Shown piece after piece: positions 18,241 to 37,241 of a DNA stretch of 64,000 nt. The DNA is from Pogona vitticeps. Taxonomy: Eukaryota > Chordata > Lepidosauria > Squamata > Agamidae. A model generated the notes under the pieces. It did no database searches, was not told where the DNA came from, and saw nothing but the letters and a program-made list of their open reading frames with translations. A program made the translations under genes and the position numbers. Each line of letters starts with the position of its first letter. The first letter of the stretch is position 1. Location: the NCBI RefSeq assembly GCF_051106095.1, contig NC_135794.1, forward strand, positions 25,732,747 to 25,796,746. The letters are read 5' to 3'.

Positions 18241-18824
18241 AGGTGAAGGAGAAAAGCATATGCCAGGACAAACAGATGTCATTTGCCAGCAAAAGGAGCA
18301 CTGCTTCTAAATGTGTGCAAAGTGTTCGGGCAAAAAAGTCGAGATGTAGATGAAATAGGTAGATTAATTGAAGAGATTCACAGAAAAGAGGATTTGTTAC
18401 AAATAACAATGTTGAAAAATGAATAAAAGGTACTGTATCCTGACCATTTGGGCTGGATATTTAAGAAAGGGTTTTAAATGCAAGCGCTTCAATGTTGTTT
18501 TCTTAAGTAAAACAATTAACGAAATTGCATGGCACTTAAGTGGGAAACAATACAAGATTAAGCCAAAGGCTTTGCAGAACACATGGATTTCGGGATTAGA
18601 GCTGAAGGAAAGACCAATAGCATTACAGATAGTGTGTGCCCTGCTTTGTGAAGGACAATAGCCTGTTTGAAGAAGAGCACAAGGAGCGGGGGGGGGGCAG
18701 GGGGGGAAGGATCCTCTACCCCACCAAATTTCAGGCTGCCTCTGTTACCAAAAGGACAGGCCTCTGTCCCAAGAGCAGCCCAGTTCATGACTGGTTGACA
18801 GATAAAGGCCTAAATCCACTTGTA

Positions 18825-19014
18825 AAGAGCAGAACGACAGTGGAACCAGTGACCTCAAGGGGAGTTGGTGAGTGCTCCAACACTGGGGGCATTCAAGAAT
18901 AACTTGGATAATCACCTGGCAGATATGCTTTGTATTCCTGCCTTGATCAGGGGGTTGGACTGGATGGCCTTGTGGGTCCCTTCCAACTTCACTTTTCTAT
19001 GATTCTATGAAAGG
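18825..19014 (+). mobile_element. CR1 LINE 3' end
   Basis: Classic CR1 tail: GCAGATATGCTTTG, then GGGGGTTGGACTGGATGGCC, CCCTTCCAAC and the octamer end TTCTATGATTCTATGA at 18997-19012. 5'-truncated and without an open frame. Confidence 0.85.
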
Positions 19015-19299
19015 GGAGACTAAAGTGGTCCCCTTGAATCATCAGGAAATTGATAAGCTTACCTTTATTTGTACGTTAGGTTGGTCTAATGGGTTGCGTC
19101 TAGTTTGGGCTGACCCTCCGGTGTAGGCCACAGAATTCCAAGAAGGAAGAGCAGAGGCCTTGAAATGGGAAATGGTTTCAGCATCAGGTTGAAGCTTCCC
19201 CTGTTGTCCCAGCCCCTTCCATTATGGTGTGACAAGCTGGAATTCTGTTTAAAGTAAAAGGCAGGTTAAGCACCTCCATCAGTCCATGTGTGGCAAACT

Positions 19300-19505
19300 C
19301 ATCTAGAATTCTGGAGTGGGAAGGGGCCCTCGAAGGCCATCGAGTCCAGCCCCCTGCTCAAGGCAGGAATCCCCATCCAGGCAGCTCCGTCCATCGCGCG
19401 TCTTTGCATCCCGTCCAGGCTGGCCCTTAAATTGCAGCAGGCCCGGTATCCGTTTGCTTCAACAGCTGCTGTCTTTCCAACATTAAGATGCTCTGGGTCC
19501 TTTTG
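19300..19505 (-). mobile_element. CR1 LINE 3' end, opposite orientation
   Basis: On the plus strand: GGAAGGGGCCCTCGAAGGCC, ATCGAGTCCAGCCCCCTGCT, CAAGGCAGGAATCC: the reverse complement of a reptilian CR1 tail. It is diverged and lacks the terminal octamers. With the plus-strand copy about 290 bp away it makes an imperfect inverted pair. Confidence 0.8.
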
Positions 19506-20864
19506 CCCACAAGAGGGCAAACCTGGATAGGGAAAGAAGGCTTGTTGCGACTCAGGGCAAAGAGCCAGGAAGCTTCTAGGTTTGGCTTTGGGGACCAGCC
19601 TCACCGCTCAAGGAGAAGAAGGGTGCACGAGGCTGGAGCGTTACTTTTGGAACAAAAAATGCTCCGTTTTAAAGATGCCTTTAACTTCATCCACTTTTTG
19701 ATAGAATGGGTTTTTTCTTCTAATACAATAATTATCACCTTTCTTATAGTTTTACTTGTGCCTGTTTTTATCTTTGCCTGTTGGAATGTTATTGTGAGTT
19801 GCTCCTGGCATCCCGACAGGGCAACAAACAAACAAACAAACAAAAAGCAAGATATCCCACCAAATCAAAAGGTACAGCAAGTGTTTGTCCAGAAGGTTCA
19901 GCCTCAGAAAAAAGACAATTAGATTGTTTTGTTCTCTATCTGTAGCGGAAGGTTAGAGACAACAGAAGGCAAAGAAAACCTTGACTTTTTGAGTTTTTTA
20001 AATAAAACAAGGCTTGACTGTTTGTATATCTTTTTTTTTAAATACTGTACTGCTCTCTATTTTTGCATGGAATTTGGGCTAATGTATACTCTTTCTTATT
20101 TTGGCCAGCAATTTGAATTTTTTTTTCAACGAAGTGTTCGTGTTCTGCACACCTTTTTCAGACATATATACTGTATATGTTTTGGTTTGTTTGTTTACAA
20201 AATACAGGACTTCCTTACAAAATCTGTAGGAGTGGATTTCAAATGGCAAGTGAGTTCCTATTGATTCCATGTTTCCAAATCAGGCCGCTTCGCACTGAAA
20301 GGCGAGAGGATGGAATCTATCCCTCATGCCCAAAGTCTCAGTGCAAGAGGCAAAGTTGAAAAGCGCAAGGCCCTGAATGCATGCCCTGCGTGATCTGTCC
20401 TAATTGATTTTAGATATATTTTTTTAAATGCCCGTTTCAGTGCTTTAGGTGCTCCCAGAGAGGGAATCCTTAACTAGCAAGGAAAGCGGCAAGTGACTTT
20501 AATCCATGCAAATCCTGTCAGTGGGAAAGCAGCTTGAGCTCCCTTTGAAGTGAAACACACTGATGTCTTTCATGGGCCTCCAACTTAAACAGATAAGTAC
20601 CATGAAACACAGTAATGATGGGAACACAGTAAGTCTTGTTTTAGTTCCATCATTGTGGTTGATTCTGGACTGACTCTGCTGCAAGGCGCGTGTTTACATT
20701 GCCTGTAATGTATGGACCCTCACGTCTAGCCTAGAAGTCCAAATACGCAGGGCTCTTAAAAACAAACTGTTTGGACAGCCCAGGGATCGGCAGCTTCAGT
20801 GTGACCAGCATCAAAGGGAACTGAGCGCCAAAGGCATCCGCTGGGAGAGCAGAGTCAGCTAAGC
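19506..20864. other. Intergenic, no gene seen
   Basis: A+T-rich stretch with (CAAA)n at about 19825 and several T-runs. Open frames have no recognisable similarity. Confidence 0.5.
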
Positions 20865-21010
20865 AAAGCAAAGTGTGCTGCTTATATACCGCCCCATAGC
20901 GCTTCAAGCACTCTCTGGGCGGTTTACAATTTAATTATGCAGGCTACACATTGCCCCCCCCCAGCGAGCTGGGTACTCATTTTACCAACCTCGGAAGGAT
21001 AGACTGCACC
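20865..21010 (-). mobile_element. tRNA-derived SINE with CTTTG-type tail
   Basis: Minus-strand reading: CCTTCCGAGGTTGGTAAAAT, GAGTACCCAGCTCGCTGG, then AAACCGCCCAGAGAGTGCTT, GGGGCGGTATATAAGCAGCA and a short CTTTGCTTTGCTT tail. The first part is shared with the SINE at 1447-1605. The 5' tRNA-like head is lost. Confidence 0.75.
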
Positions 21011-21175
21011 ACCTTGCAAAATAAGGAGCTGGGGACCCGTAAGGCAACCTCTGAGAGCCCCAGGAAAGAGGCGCCGGTCCCTCCAAAAGAGAGATGCAGG
21101 CGTGCCGTCTTGTACAAAGGGCTTCCTTAGCATCTGAGCCCACAGCCAAATAATTGCACACACACCTGGCATTTA

Positions 21176-28383
<7,208 letters not shown>

Positions 28384-28412
28384 CTGTGTGTGTGTGTGTG
28401 TGTGTGTGTGTA
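28384..28412. repeat. (TG)n microsatellite
   Basis: Perfect TG repeat of about 14 units, followed at about 28432-28454 by a short (CAA)n tract. Confidence 0.95.
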
Positions 28413-29045
28413 GGTGGCTCACCTTTTCGTAACAACAGCAACAACAACAACAATGTATTTAACAGTACTTAGGTTTTGGTTAAAACTTATATCCAGGAGA
28501 GGAGGGAGCACTCTCAGCCCCCCCGCCTCTCACACAGTCGCCCCTGGAGGTGCAGCTTCCCCCCCCGCCCCCCAGAGACACCTTGGCCCATCCTGGCCGG
28601 AGAGGATGGGGAGAGCAATCTACGTGGCCCGCTCTGGGTGAGGGAGCGGAGGGTTGGGAACCCAGATCCCTGGAGGGCCGCCTGCCTCCCGAGGAACACA
28701 CTCGACCCTCGAGCTCCCTCTGTACCTCGGAGGCTCTCAAGGTAAGACAAATAACAGGAGGCCACCTTCTTACATGGCTTGATCAATCCACTGCTTAGGC
28801 GCACAATCCTTCTGCACACACAGGCATCTTCTTGAAAGAGGCCAGAGGGAGAGGGAGAGCACGCAAGCAAACAGTTCCCATCCCTCCTTCCTTATCAACC
28901 ACCAAAGCTGGATCCAAAACTGCTGGACCTACTCCGCTCCCCTCTCCCACTGGGTCAGAAGATCGCTGGCGGCCATCATGTTATGTCGCTACGCCAGCAT
29001 CATCGCCCTAACGGTGTGAGTTTGGGGAGGGGGTGGAAGGGATGG

Positions 29046-29147
29046 CCACTCTCGAATGGGCCTTCTCAACCACACTAGATGCTGTTCCAAGTCCTCTCTT
29101 CAGAGCACATGACCCTGGACTCTCGAGACTGAAGGATGATGCCTAAT
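29046..29147 (+). mobile_element. LINE ORF 3' end (non-LTR RT C-terminus)
   Basis: The plus strand encodes H-S-R-M-G-L-L-N-H-T-R-C-C-S, matching the C-terminal HSRIGL..HTRRCS motif of a family of vertebrate non-LTR reverse transcriptases, then CTCTCGAGACTGAAGGATGA. Same family as 18147-18240. 5'-truncated. Confidence 0.65.
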
Positions 29148-32100
29148 CTGGGGGAGGGGTGAGTTGCCTCAAGGGAAGAAGCCACCACAGATGCACGGGC
29201 TGTTGTAGACTGAGCCGCACGACGCAGAGACGTCTTCCCAGGGCTATGCCACGCATGTCACACTGGCATCACTAAGCAAGAGGATTCTGGCTGTTGTCTT
29301 AGGTCAACTTATGCACAGTTCAGGAGCCAGGAACAAAGACGGCGCTACCGTCACCCTGTGTTCAAAGGCGGACACATCCAGACGGCTGTTTTACAGAGGA
29401 TGCTTTTCTTGGGCGCCTGCTGCAACACACCCTCTCAAGCGTGACGGCTCAGTCAGTTCTTCTGGCAGAGGGATGAACGCGCACGAACCAGGCAGGTCCG
29501 TAGAGGCCCAGGGGAGCTCCGACGGGCCGTGCAGCACGGATTCCTTCGGCAGGTCCCTCTGTGGGGAAGCCACGCACGCCTTCCCGACACGGTGGAGGGA
29601 CAAAACCTGGAGGATGTTTGCAAAGAGCAATAATTGCAGGGCGTGTGGTGTGGTATTTTCTTACTCATATCCTTCTCCTTCCTACGGAAGACAAACCCAC
29701 ATTTATTTTAAGTGGACCTAGCCTTTGTGCGCCTCGTGCAGCCCCAGAGCATGGCGTTGCTGCCTTGGAACGTATTTTTATGACTTAATTACCCCGGGGT
29801 TTGCAGCACCTGTCTCGGAGTCCGCCGGGATCAAATTCTGCTCGGTGGGCCGTTTGCAATGTGGTGTGGCGCACAGAGCTCTCCGGGGGCCGTTCGGGAT
29901 CATCTCTGCCACCTCCTCCTTGGGAGCTGAGCCCCTCTTGACCTCCACCCTGCCTGTGGCCGTCCGTCCGGCCGTCAGTCCTGGGGCTGTTTTCCAGCCC
30001 TTCTTTGCTAGGCTCCTTCCCTGAGGAGTCGCTCCCAGCATTCGGGTCAATCGAGAAGAGTTGAAACTCTGTTTTGCAAAAATTCAGTTGAGAGCCATCT
30101 TTCGGGGCAGAAGAGGGAAGGAAGATGGCTAGGCGCTCTCCCCCCCCCCCGGTTCCCTTCTGCCACCACAATTCTGTGAACAGGGTGAATCCGTCCAGGG
30201 AGCCTTCACCAGCCTCCTTGGGGCTGTGCTACTGCCCGTCCCCCATCCAGCCACCACCCCCCCCGGGCAAGCAAGGAGAGGAAAGGCAGGAGGCCGGGGT
30301 CTTCTTTCCGTGAGGAAGATGGTGGCAATTCAGCCGCCAGAGAAAGGGAGACAGGTCGTACCTGGGGTGGAGGAGGAGAGGGCATTGAAAGAGGGGGCCG
30401 CGAGCCTCGGCCCCTGCTCGGCTCCTAGACCAGGACCCCTGGCAGGAAAGGGGTCCCTTGAAATGGCAGAGAACCCCCTTGTCCAAGTGGGGAGGGGGTT
30501 ACCCTGTAGGGATGGGATGAGGGCCCCTCCCTGACTTGAGAGACCGACGGACCGAATGGAGAAAGGGCCACAATTTGAACAAAACCGTCCCATTCCCCCG
30601 GTGCGAATGGGCCCAGCGGGGATGGAGAGGCAGCGTCTCCTGCCTTGGCCTGTCATGTCCAGCCAGAAAACTGGAAACTGCTCCATCTGCCCCTTTGGGG
30701 CCCTGCAGGGACTTGCCCAGGTTCTTCAGATCCCATCTTGCGATTCAAACCGTGAAACCCAGAGGACTAGATATCCCACCGTCCCCCTGTGGCTGCTCTG
30801 TAGTCCTCACTGTCCTGTTTGGCTCACCCAGCTGGTGCACCAGGGCTTTTTTGGAGGGGGGGGAGGGGGCTGCTCATCGTGTGCCGAGTTCAAAGGGGAT
30901 TTGGAGGGATTTTTGTCAGATGGGACTTAGCGCTGGCCGTTCCCTCCTCGGAGTCAAAGTCACGCCACAAGCCTGCAAGGGGCAGGCTTGCCCATCCTCA
31001 AGAGGCAGGCAGTCCCACGGCCACTTGGCCTCCTGCCCCCCCCCGGGGGGGAGTGGGGGGGCCCTGGATCATTTAGGGCTTCAGAGGGAAGGAAGCTGAG
31101 CCGGGTGCTAAGAAGCCGATCTCCGCCTCCCTTCCTTGCATCCGGCAGCATAACTCCGCTCCCTCCGGCCACCTCCGGCTCCGCTTCCCAGATCCTCCCT
31201 GTGTATCCCGATGCCCCTCTGCAGCTGTCGGGGGCTCTTAGCAGGAGACGGATCGATTTCAGCGTCCCATGAAATGATTCCCCCCCCCCGTGTCCCTTTT
31301 CAATCCTGCGGGCACATTGTTGTTGAAAGGTTGAGTTATTTTAGGGCCACAGAGGTTCTGCTACGGGAAAAGTGGCAGGAGGAGATCAAGGCGGGAGAAG
31401 GAAGGGCCCTTCTTGGTGGCAAAGCGCTCCCTGGGAGGAAGGGAGGCCTGAGGCCTCCTTAAGCTGGGCTCCTAAACTGCCCCCCCCCCATGCCTGCGAG
31501 CAACTCACAAGCGTCTCTGTGGTCACACACTGAGGGCGGGCAGGTGAAAGGGGCTCCAGAGAGATCCTTGGCCGGACCGGTGAAGCTCAGGCTGAGCGGG
31601 GGCCCTGCTTCGCAGGCAGGGAGCCCCACGGCGAACCCTTCACACCTGGGGCTCAACACCGGGGGGGGGAGGAGGGGGTCGATTTCACACCAGCTGCTCA
31701 GAATTCAGGTTCCATTGCATGAACTGATGCTAACTTCTGTGATGTCACAGCAGCTCGGCCAATGAGGGCAGCCAGAAGGACCTCAGCCGCACGAACATGG
31801 CCGAGGAGGCACCAGCCCTACGAAGGCATCAGAAGCCCCAGCTCTAAGCAAGGCGGGACAAGCAGAGAAAGGAGAGGCCAAGGAGGGGAAGGGAGAGAGA
31901 GAGAGAGAGAGAGCAACAGGAATGACCGCCAGGAACGCCACACCGACCCTTAAGCGCTCAAAGATACAACAGAGCCTCCCTCGTTCACCGAAGCAACATT
32001 CTGGTCAATCGAGAAGAGCTGAAACTCCGTTCTGCAAGATATTTCTCTGCCCGTCGGGACGGCCACCGTTGTTTACACTCCCAATGAATGAGGTAAAAGC

Positions 32101-33870
32101 TGTGTTTTTCCAGACGAATTAAGGGAGATATTTTTAGACAGACTTTATTTTTGTAATGCCACTTTTTCTCTCTCCCCAGAAGGTACACCACAACATTCTT
32201 CTGTTTCCTGCCCACGGCACCTTTTCAGCCGCACTGTCTGCCCAAGCCCACCGAGGGCACGAGTGGCCCATCGGGCCGGCCCCAATCCATCCGCCTGACG
32301 CCTTGCACGAGGCTGTTGGGAGGATACCGCAGTGCAGAAAGGGAGAGCCATGTTCAGGCCCCTTGAACTCCTGGGGAGGAAGTGGGCTTGTCAACGTCAC
32401 AAAGAAATAATAAAACACGTCGTGCCAACTCTGCAGATGCCCCTAGCACGGGTGGATCAGGCTTGCCCTGTCACTCCTCTGGTGCAAAACCCACACAGGA
32501 CGTACGAAGGCAGAACTCCTGAACCAACTACACAACGGCCCACAAATCCATTAATTTGAAAGTTTGCAAATCTTTTTCTTCAAAAAAGAAAGAAAGAGCA
32601 TGACGGAATGTGTAGGACATGCTTTGTTTTCTAGAACATTTCTCTGACGAAAGAACATGTTTCTCCCTATTGTGCGTATTTATACCGGAGTCCCACATGG
32701 CAGGGAGCGAAGGGAGTTCTCCCAGTGGCCAGGCACCTCAAACAATTGTGTCTGGTATTTTTAAACTTTTCCACGCAAGCTCAAGTTGAATAGGTTTCTA
32801 TAAAGAACCCCAGGCCTGTACGTCTTGTCCGTAAGGCTCATTGTGATGGAAAAGGTTAGCGCATTGAAAAATAAAAGTGAAATTCTAAACAAATTCCTGG
32901 GATTAAAATAGCATGCTTTTCTGCAACGCTGTCGTTAATCAGAAGGTGGACAGGAAGTCTACAAAAAACATCTCTCTGGCATGGATTAGTGGCTAACAAA
33001 CTCCCAAGAGTCAAATGACATTTACCCCTGGCAGGGAGGGGGGAAAAATAGACCGGCCAGCAACCCAGCGTTGTTCTTGCAGGCTTTGGGAGCCAGAAAA
33101 TTGTTCTTTCGTGCGTTATTATCCTTCTCCTTGTTCCTCTTTTATTTCTTGGGCATATTCTTCCAAAAAAGTGAAACGGACGAAGTGTGTTGAAGTGAAC
33201 ATGTACCTGAGTTAAAATAATAAAAACTGTGCATATTTAGAGTTCCCACAGGAAAGGGAGGTAGGGCTTCTGCAGCCTTAGTAGCTGCGTGATCCAGAGG
33301 GAATTTCAGCCTTGTATGGAAAGGGGCAGGAGCTTTTTCCATAAGCAGCCACCCTCTGGAGTGTGAGAGAGAGCGCAACCAAAGAATCCTTCCCTGCAGT
33401 GACAAATAGCAGGGGTTCATGAACTGATCGTTAAAAACCACCCTGTCCCACCGGAGGCCTCCCTGAAGACGGGCAAGACTCCCTTGGGCGAAGCCTCGGC
33501 TGGGCTGGAGGATCAGCAGGACTGGCCTCGAAGCAAACCGGGGGAAGGCTTGGGCTGGGGGGGGGGGGCGAGAGAGGGGCCTCCTCGGTCCTACTCAGGC
33601 TGCCCACCCCTTGGCTTGGCCTGGAGGTCAGCCGGCCAGATGTTGGGACCTGGAACACAGCCTGTTTCCTGTTGGCATGTGTGTCCCAAATTGCCTGCAA
33701 CATCTGGCGCCCCCATGAAGTAGTGAACACCCCCCCCCAAAAAAAGAGAGAGTGCATTGTTAACATTTCTGGTCAGCTCTTGTAAACACAAGGCAGTGGC
33801 TTCCTTGCGTGAGCCCCCCCCTTCCGAAGGCCAGGCCAGCCCCAGTCAGGGAAGCACCGGGGTGGGGGGT
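29148..33870. other. Intergenic, no gene seen
   Basis: GC-rich to about 31900 with many C/G runs (30140, 30255, 31036, 31279), then a (GA)n tract at 31890-31912. A+T-richer from 32550. No supported coding exon. Confidence 0.5.
31890..31912. repeat. (GA)n microsatellite
   Basis: Perfect GA repeat of about eleven units. Confidence 0.9.
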
Positions 33871-33945
33871 GGGGGGGAATCAAACTCCCCACATCTGGCT
33901 CTGCAGCCAGAGGACCTCCTACACCCCTGAGCTCTCCAGCAGGTC
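33871..33945 (-). mobile_element. tRNA-derived SINE head
   Basis: On the minus strand, GAGCTCAGGGGTGTAGGAGG resembles an A box region. It is followed by CTGGCTGCAGAGCCAG (an anticodon-arm-like hairpin) and GGAGTTTGATTCCCC, a B-box match. No acceptor-stem pairing or CCA context for a functional tRNA, so it is read as a SINE relic. Confidence 0.55.
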
Positions 33946-36900
33946 TTCCTCTTTTCCCAGCATTGCTGCCTGTTCACCTGCCCCCCCCCCCGGCTCCCTC
34001 CTGCTACCTCCCCAGGTGTCGGGGAAGAGCCGTGGCAAATGTTGGCTCTGGGCTGGGGGGGGCGGGAGTGACCTTCCTCCCTCGGGTGGGAAGCAGAAGC
34101 GGGCAGAGTGGCTGTTTTGGATGGCAGGTCCCAGAACATTCCAGGCACCGGCCGGCTGGGGTACCTCGCAAACCCCAGCAGCTCCTTCCCACCTTCCGTG
34201 AAGAAGCGCCGGCTTGGAGCCCCATGTGGTCCGACAGCCCTTCCCTGCCTGCCCGGGAAGCACAGCCTGGATCAGAAGGGAGGGACCTGCTCTCCAGCCC
34301 GTGAACGTCGCCGGTGGCATCATGCGTGACCTCCCGCGCGGCGGTCGGAGGCCCTCCTCTCCCAAGACGTCCGAACGGGCTTTTGCCCCCTTTCCTTCGG
34401 CCTCTTTTGAGTTTGCCTCCCAGTAATGAGCTCCGGGCCGCCGAGGCCTCCAGCTGCCCACAGCTGGTGGGGATCCTTGGCTTAGTGCCCTTCGCCAGGT
34501 GGGAGGTGGGCCTCGGAGCCGCCCACCCAGGAATGGAAGCTGAAAAGGGAGCAAGGAAAGCTTTCTTTAGGGAGGCTCATGCTGTGTGATGCAAAGCCAT
34601 CACGGCAGAAACGTAAACAACAATCACTCTGTGAAATTAAGTTTTGCTTAGTGGGGGAGACGTCGGCCTCCCCTTAGAGTGCCCTGGCTCTGTGGAGCCG
34701 GACGGTGTTGCAGCTGTTCAAAGGTACTCCTTAACATTTAGGACTCGTCCATCGGGCCAGACGAGACTGTTGACCGATTTGGGGTGCCTTTAAGGGTGTA
34801 GGAACGAGAAGCATGAGAAGCGAAGGAATCCACGCTTGAAATGAACGGCCAAACAGCTGTGGGTCTACACAGTCATGGGTGGCACATTTAACAGGACCCG
34901 CACCTTGCCGGAGGAGGATCCTGGAGCATCTTCTGCCCGCTTGGACTTCCAAAACAACGTAGAGGAGATGGATTGAAACTGTTAAAAATGGGATAAACAC
35001 ACGAGCTAAAAGCAGGTCTCCAAGACCCAGGTTTTAATTCCGATCTCTCCAGAATAGCCTCTCAAGGGGGAGAGCGCGTCCTTTCTGGCAGGAAAGGGGC
35101 TTTACCGCCTCCCGGCACTCTGTTTGCCAAACCAGGGCCCTGCTTGTCTGGGAGCTGTGCGGATGATTTTGAAGAAGGGCAGAAATGTTTTTAAACCTTT
35201 ATTTCTCGAGTGGGAAACAGGCTGGCTGGGGCAAAACAATCATTACAGTTTAAAAGATATAAAGCTATATGAATATGAGATAACAAGAAGAATACACCCA
35301 TTGTGAGAACCAAGAATGACCTTGGAGGGTTGGTGCAGGGAGCAAACATCCTAGAATTTCTCTCCCCCCCCCCCCCCCCCCCGCGTGGCCCTGGAGTTTC
35401 ATTCAGCCCCCATTCTTCTGGGGAGCAGGGAGGCAGCCTAAGACCAGGGTTTCCCCTCAAACGGCCCAAATTAAAGGAAGGGCCCTTTAATTAGGGCTTA
35501 GGGTGCCTTTTACAGATGCTCGTTCAGTTCAGTGGCTTCATATAATGCACCAGAGTCTGGGCCACCGCTGGCTCTCCTCTGCAGCATTGCTGAGGATTAA
35601 TTGTGAAATCATGTGCTTGTTTGAGTAAAGGGGAAAAGCAACCGTTAATATACTCTGAACCCATAACCAGGTCCAGACTGCAACTCAGGAAGTTTGCAGG
35701 GAACTGGCCTTCTGCGGCTCAGTGGTTGGGGGACTTTGTCCAGAACTTTACAGCTGAACTTTTCCTCTTTCTCGGCACTGGTGTGTGTGCCCCGTCCTGA
35801 GACGTTTTGGAGCAGATTTCATTCATAACATGTGATTTCTCCATCAGTGACTTGTGTCTTATTTCGTTTAGAACACATTGTGCAACCCCCCCGGGTGGAG
35901 GGAAGCCGGTGGGGCAGGGGGAGAGAGAGACAGTAAAGGACATTATATTTCTGTTACACATGGCATTCTGTTCTATTTTTTAATGTATGCCATTGTCTCG
36001 TTTTTTCTGAAGTTTACAGAAAACCAGCTGAATTGACCGAGGTGCAGAGAGATGGAGCCTTCTTTCCTGTGGCGAGGACCCTCTTCTTCTTCCGTTTGCT
36101 GTCCTAGAAAAGAGAAGCAAGTGGGCTGAACACAATCACAGCATGCAAATTGGGAAGAAAGGGACCAGAGCGTATGGAAATCACCCAAAAATCCAACCGG
36201 ATGTCATCCCCTTCAGGAGAGGAAGAGGGAGAAGGGAGGGGAGATTTCCAAGGGGAAGGCAGGGCGGGGGGGGGGAGAGCCTGACATGTTTAAAGAATGG
36301 TCATCTTGCAGAGGTCCTTGGTCTTTGCACTTAGGATAAGAAACAGGATCTCCCTCCTGTTGGCTGGGATATGGGAGGCCTCCCAGCCTCGAGGGAGCAG
36401 AGCAAGAAGGCCGAAGAAGTGGAAGCGCCAGAGAGTTCTTCTGGGAGGTGCAAAGCCCCCCCCCCCAGCCTGACGGAGGTCAGCCGAAAGGACCCACAGC
36501 CTCCAACGCCAGATGGCCTTGCTTAGCACCAGCCGGGGGGGGGGGAGCTGTTCTGTTCATTAGAAACTGTAATAATGATCAAGTCCCGACTATTTTCCAA
36601 AGAAGCTCAAATGAGTTTTCAGCTACGGTTACTGACTGACAGCTGAGAAACGAAAGGCCAGAGAGAGCCTTCCCACCCACCCCCACCCCTGCCTCAGCTG
36701 CTAGGTCGGGGGGGGGGGCTCTGTTAAGAGCTGCTAAAGGGAACACGACCCCCACCTCGGCAGGCAGCGTCGGGGCAAGTTCAAAGCTTCCCGGAGAGGC
36801 ACGCGGCCACAAGAACGGCTGGGCTGGGCGCCTCCCCCGTGATGCCAGGAAGCAACCGAGGACCGACAGACCCTTCCGGGCCGAGGGCTCCGTTTCGCCT

Positions 36901-37196
36901 TGGCCTTTCACCTCTCCCGACGGCACGTCCAGCTGAACCCACCCCCAAAAAGCACACTGCCAAGAGAGGGGAACGTTCCTGGTGCGTGGATAACCGGTTC
37001 ACGAAGGAAATGGTGCCTCTCTCATGCGCCCTGGGAACCCCAAGCAGCTTATGGGAGGAGGCCACGGCACTGTCGTCAACGTTGGCGCGTGGGGTCTCTT
37101 GGGGGATGCTCCTGTTTTCCAAGTAGGAGGATGGGGAACCACCCCCACAGGGAGAGGCCTTCGCTTTTAAACAGGGTGGGTGGGGAAGGCTCGTTG
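33946..37196. other. Intergenic, no gene seen
   Basis: GC-rich with an unusually long C19 run at 35364-35382 and G-runs at 36267, 36536 and 36710. No supported exon. Confidence 0.5.
35364..35382. repeat. C19 homopolymer
   Basis: Nineteen consecutive C on the plus strand, the longest homopolymer of many in the window. Confidence 0.9.
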
Positions 37197-37241
37197 GTAC
37201 TACAGAGCCCAGAATCCATGGTGTTCTGAGAGTTGTAGTAC
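37197..37241. repeat. Fold-back (MITE-like) element
   Basis: Begins GTACTACAGAGCCCAGAATC and ends GAGAGTTGTAGTAC; the outer eight bases are perfect inverted repeats and the inner parts pair imperfectly. The ends match an ACTACAACTCCCAGAAT repeat seen elsewhere in the window. No transposase. Confidence 0.5.

Noticed and set aside
33871-33945. Possible tRNA gene on the minus strand
   Set aside because: A- and B-box-like motifs are present but no paired acceptor stem; typical of a tRNA-derived SINE.
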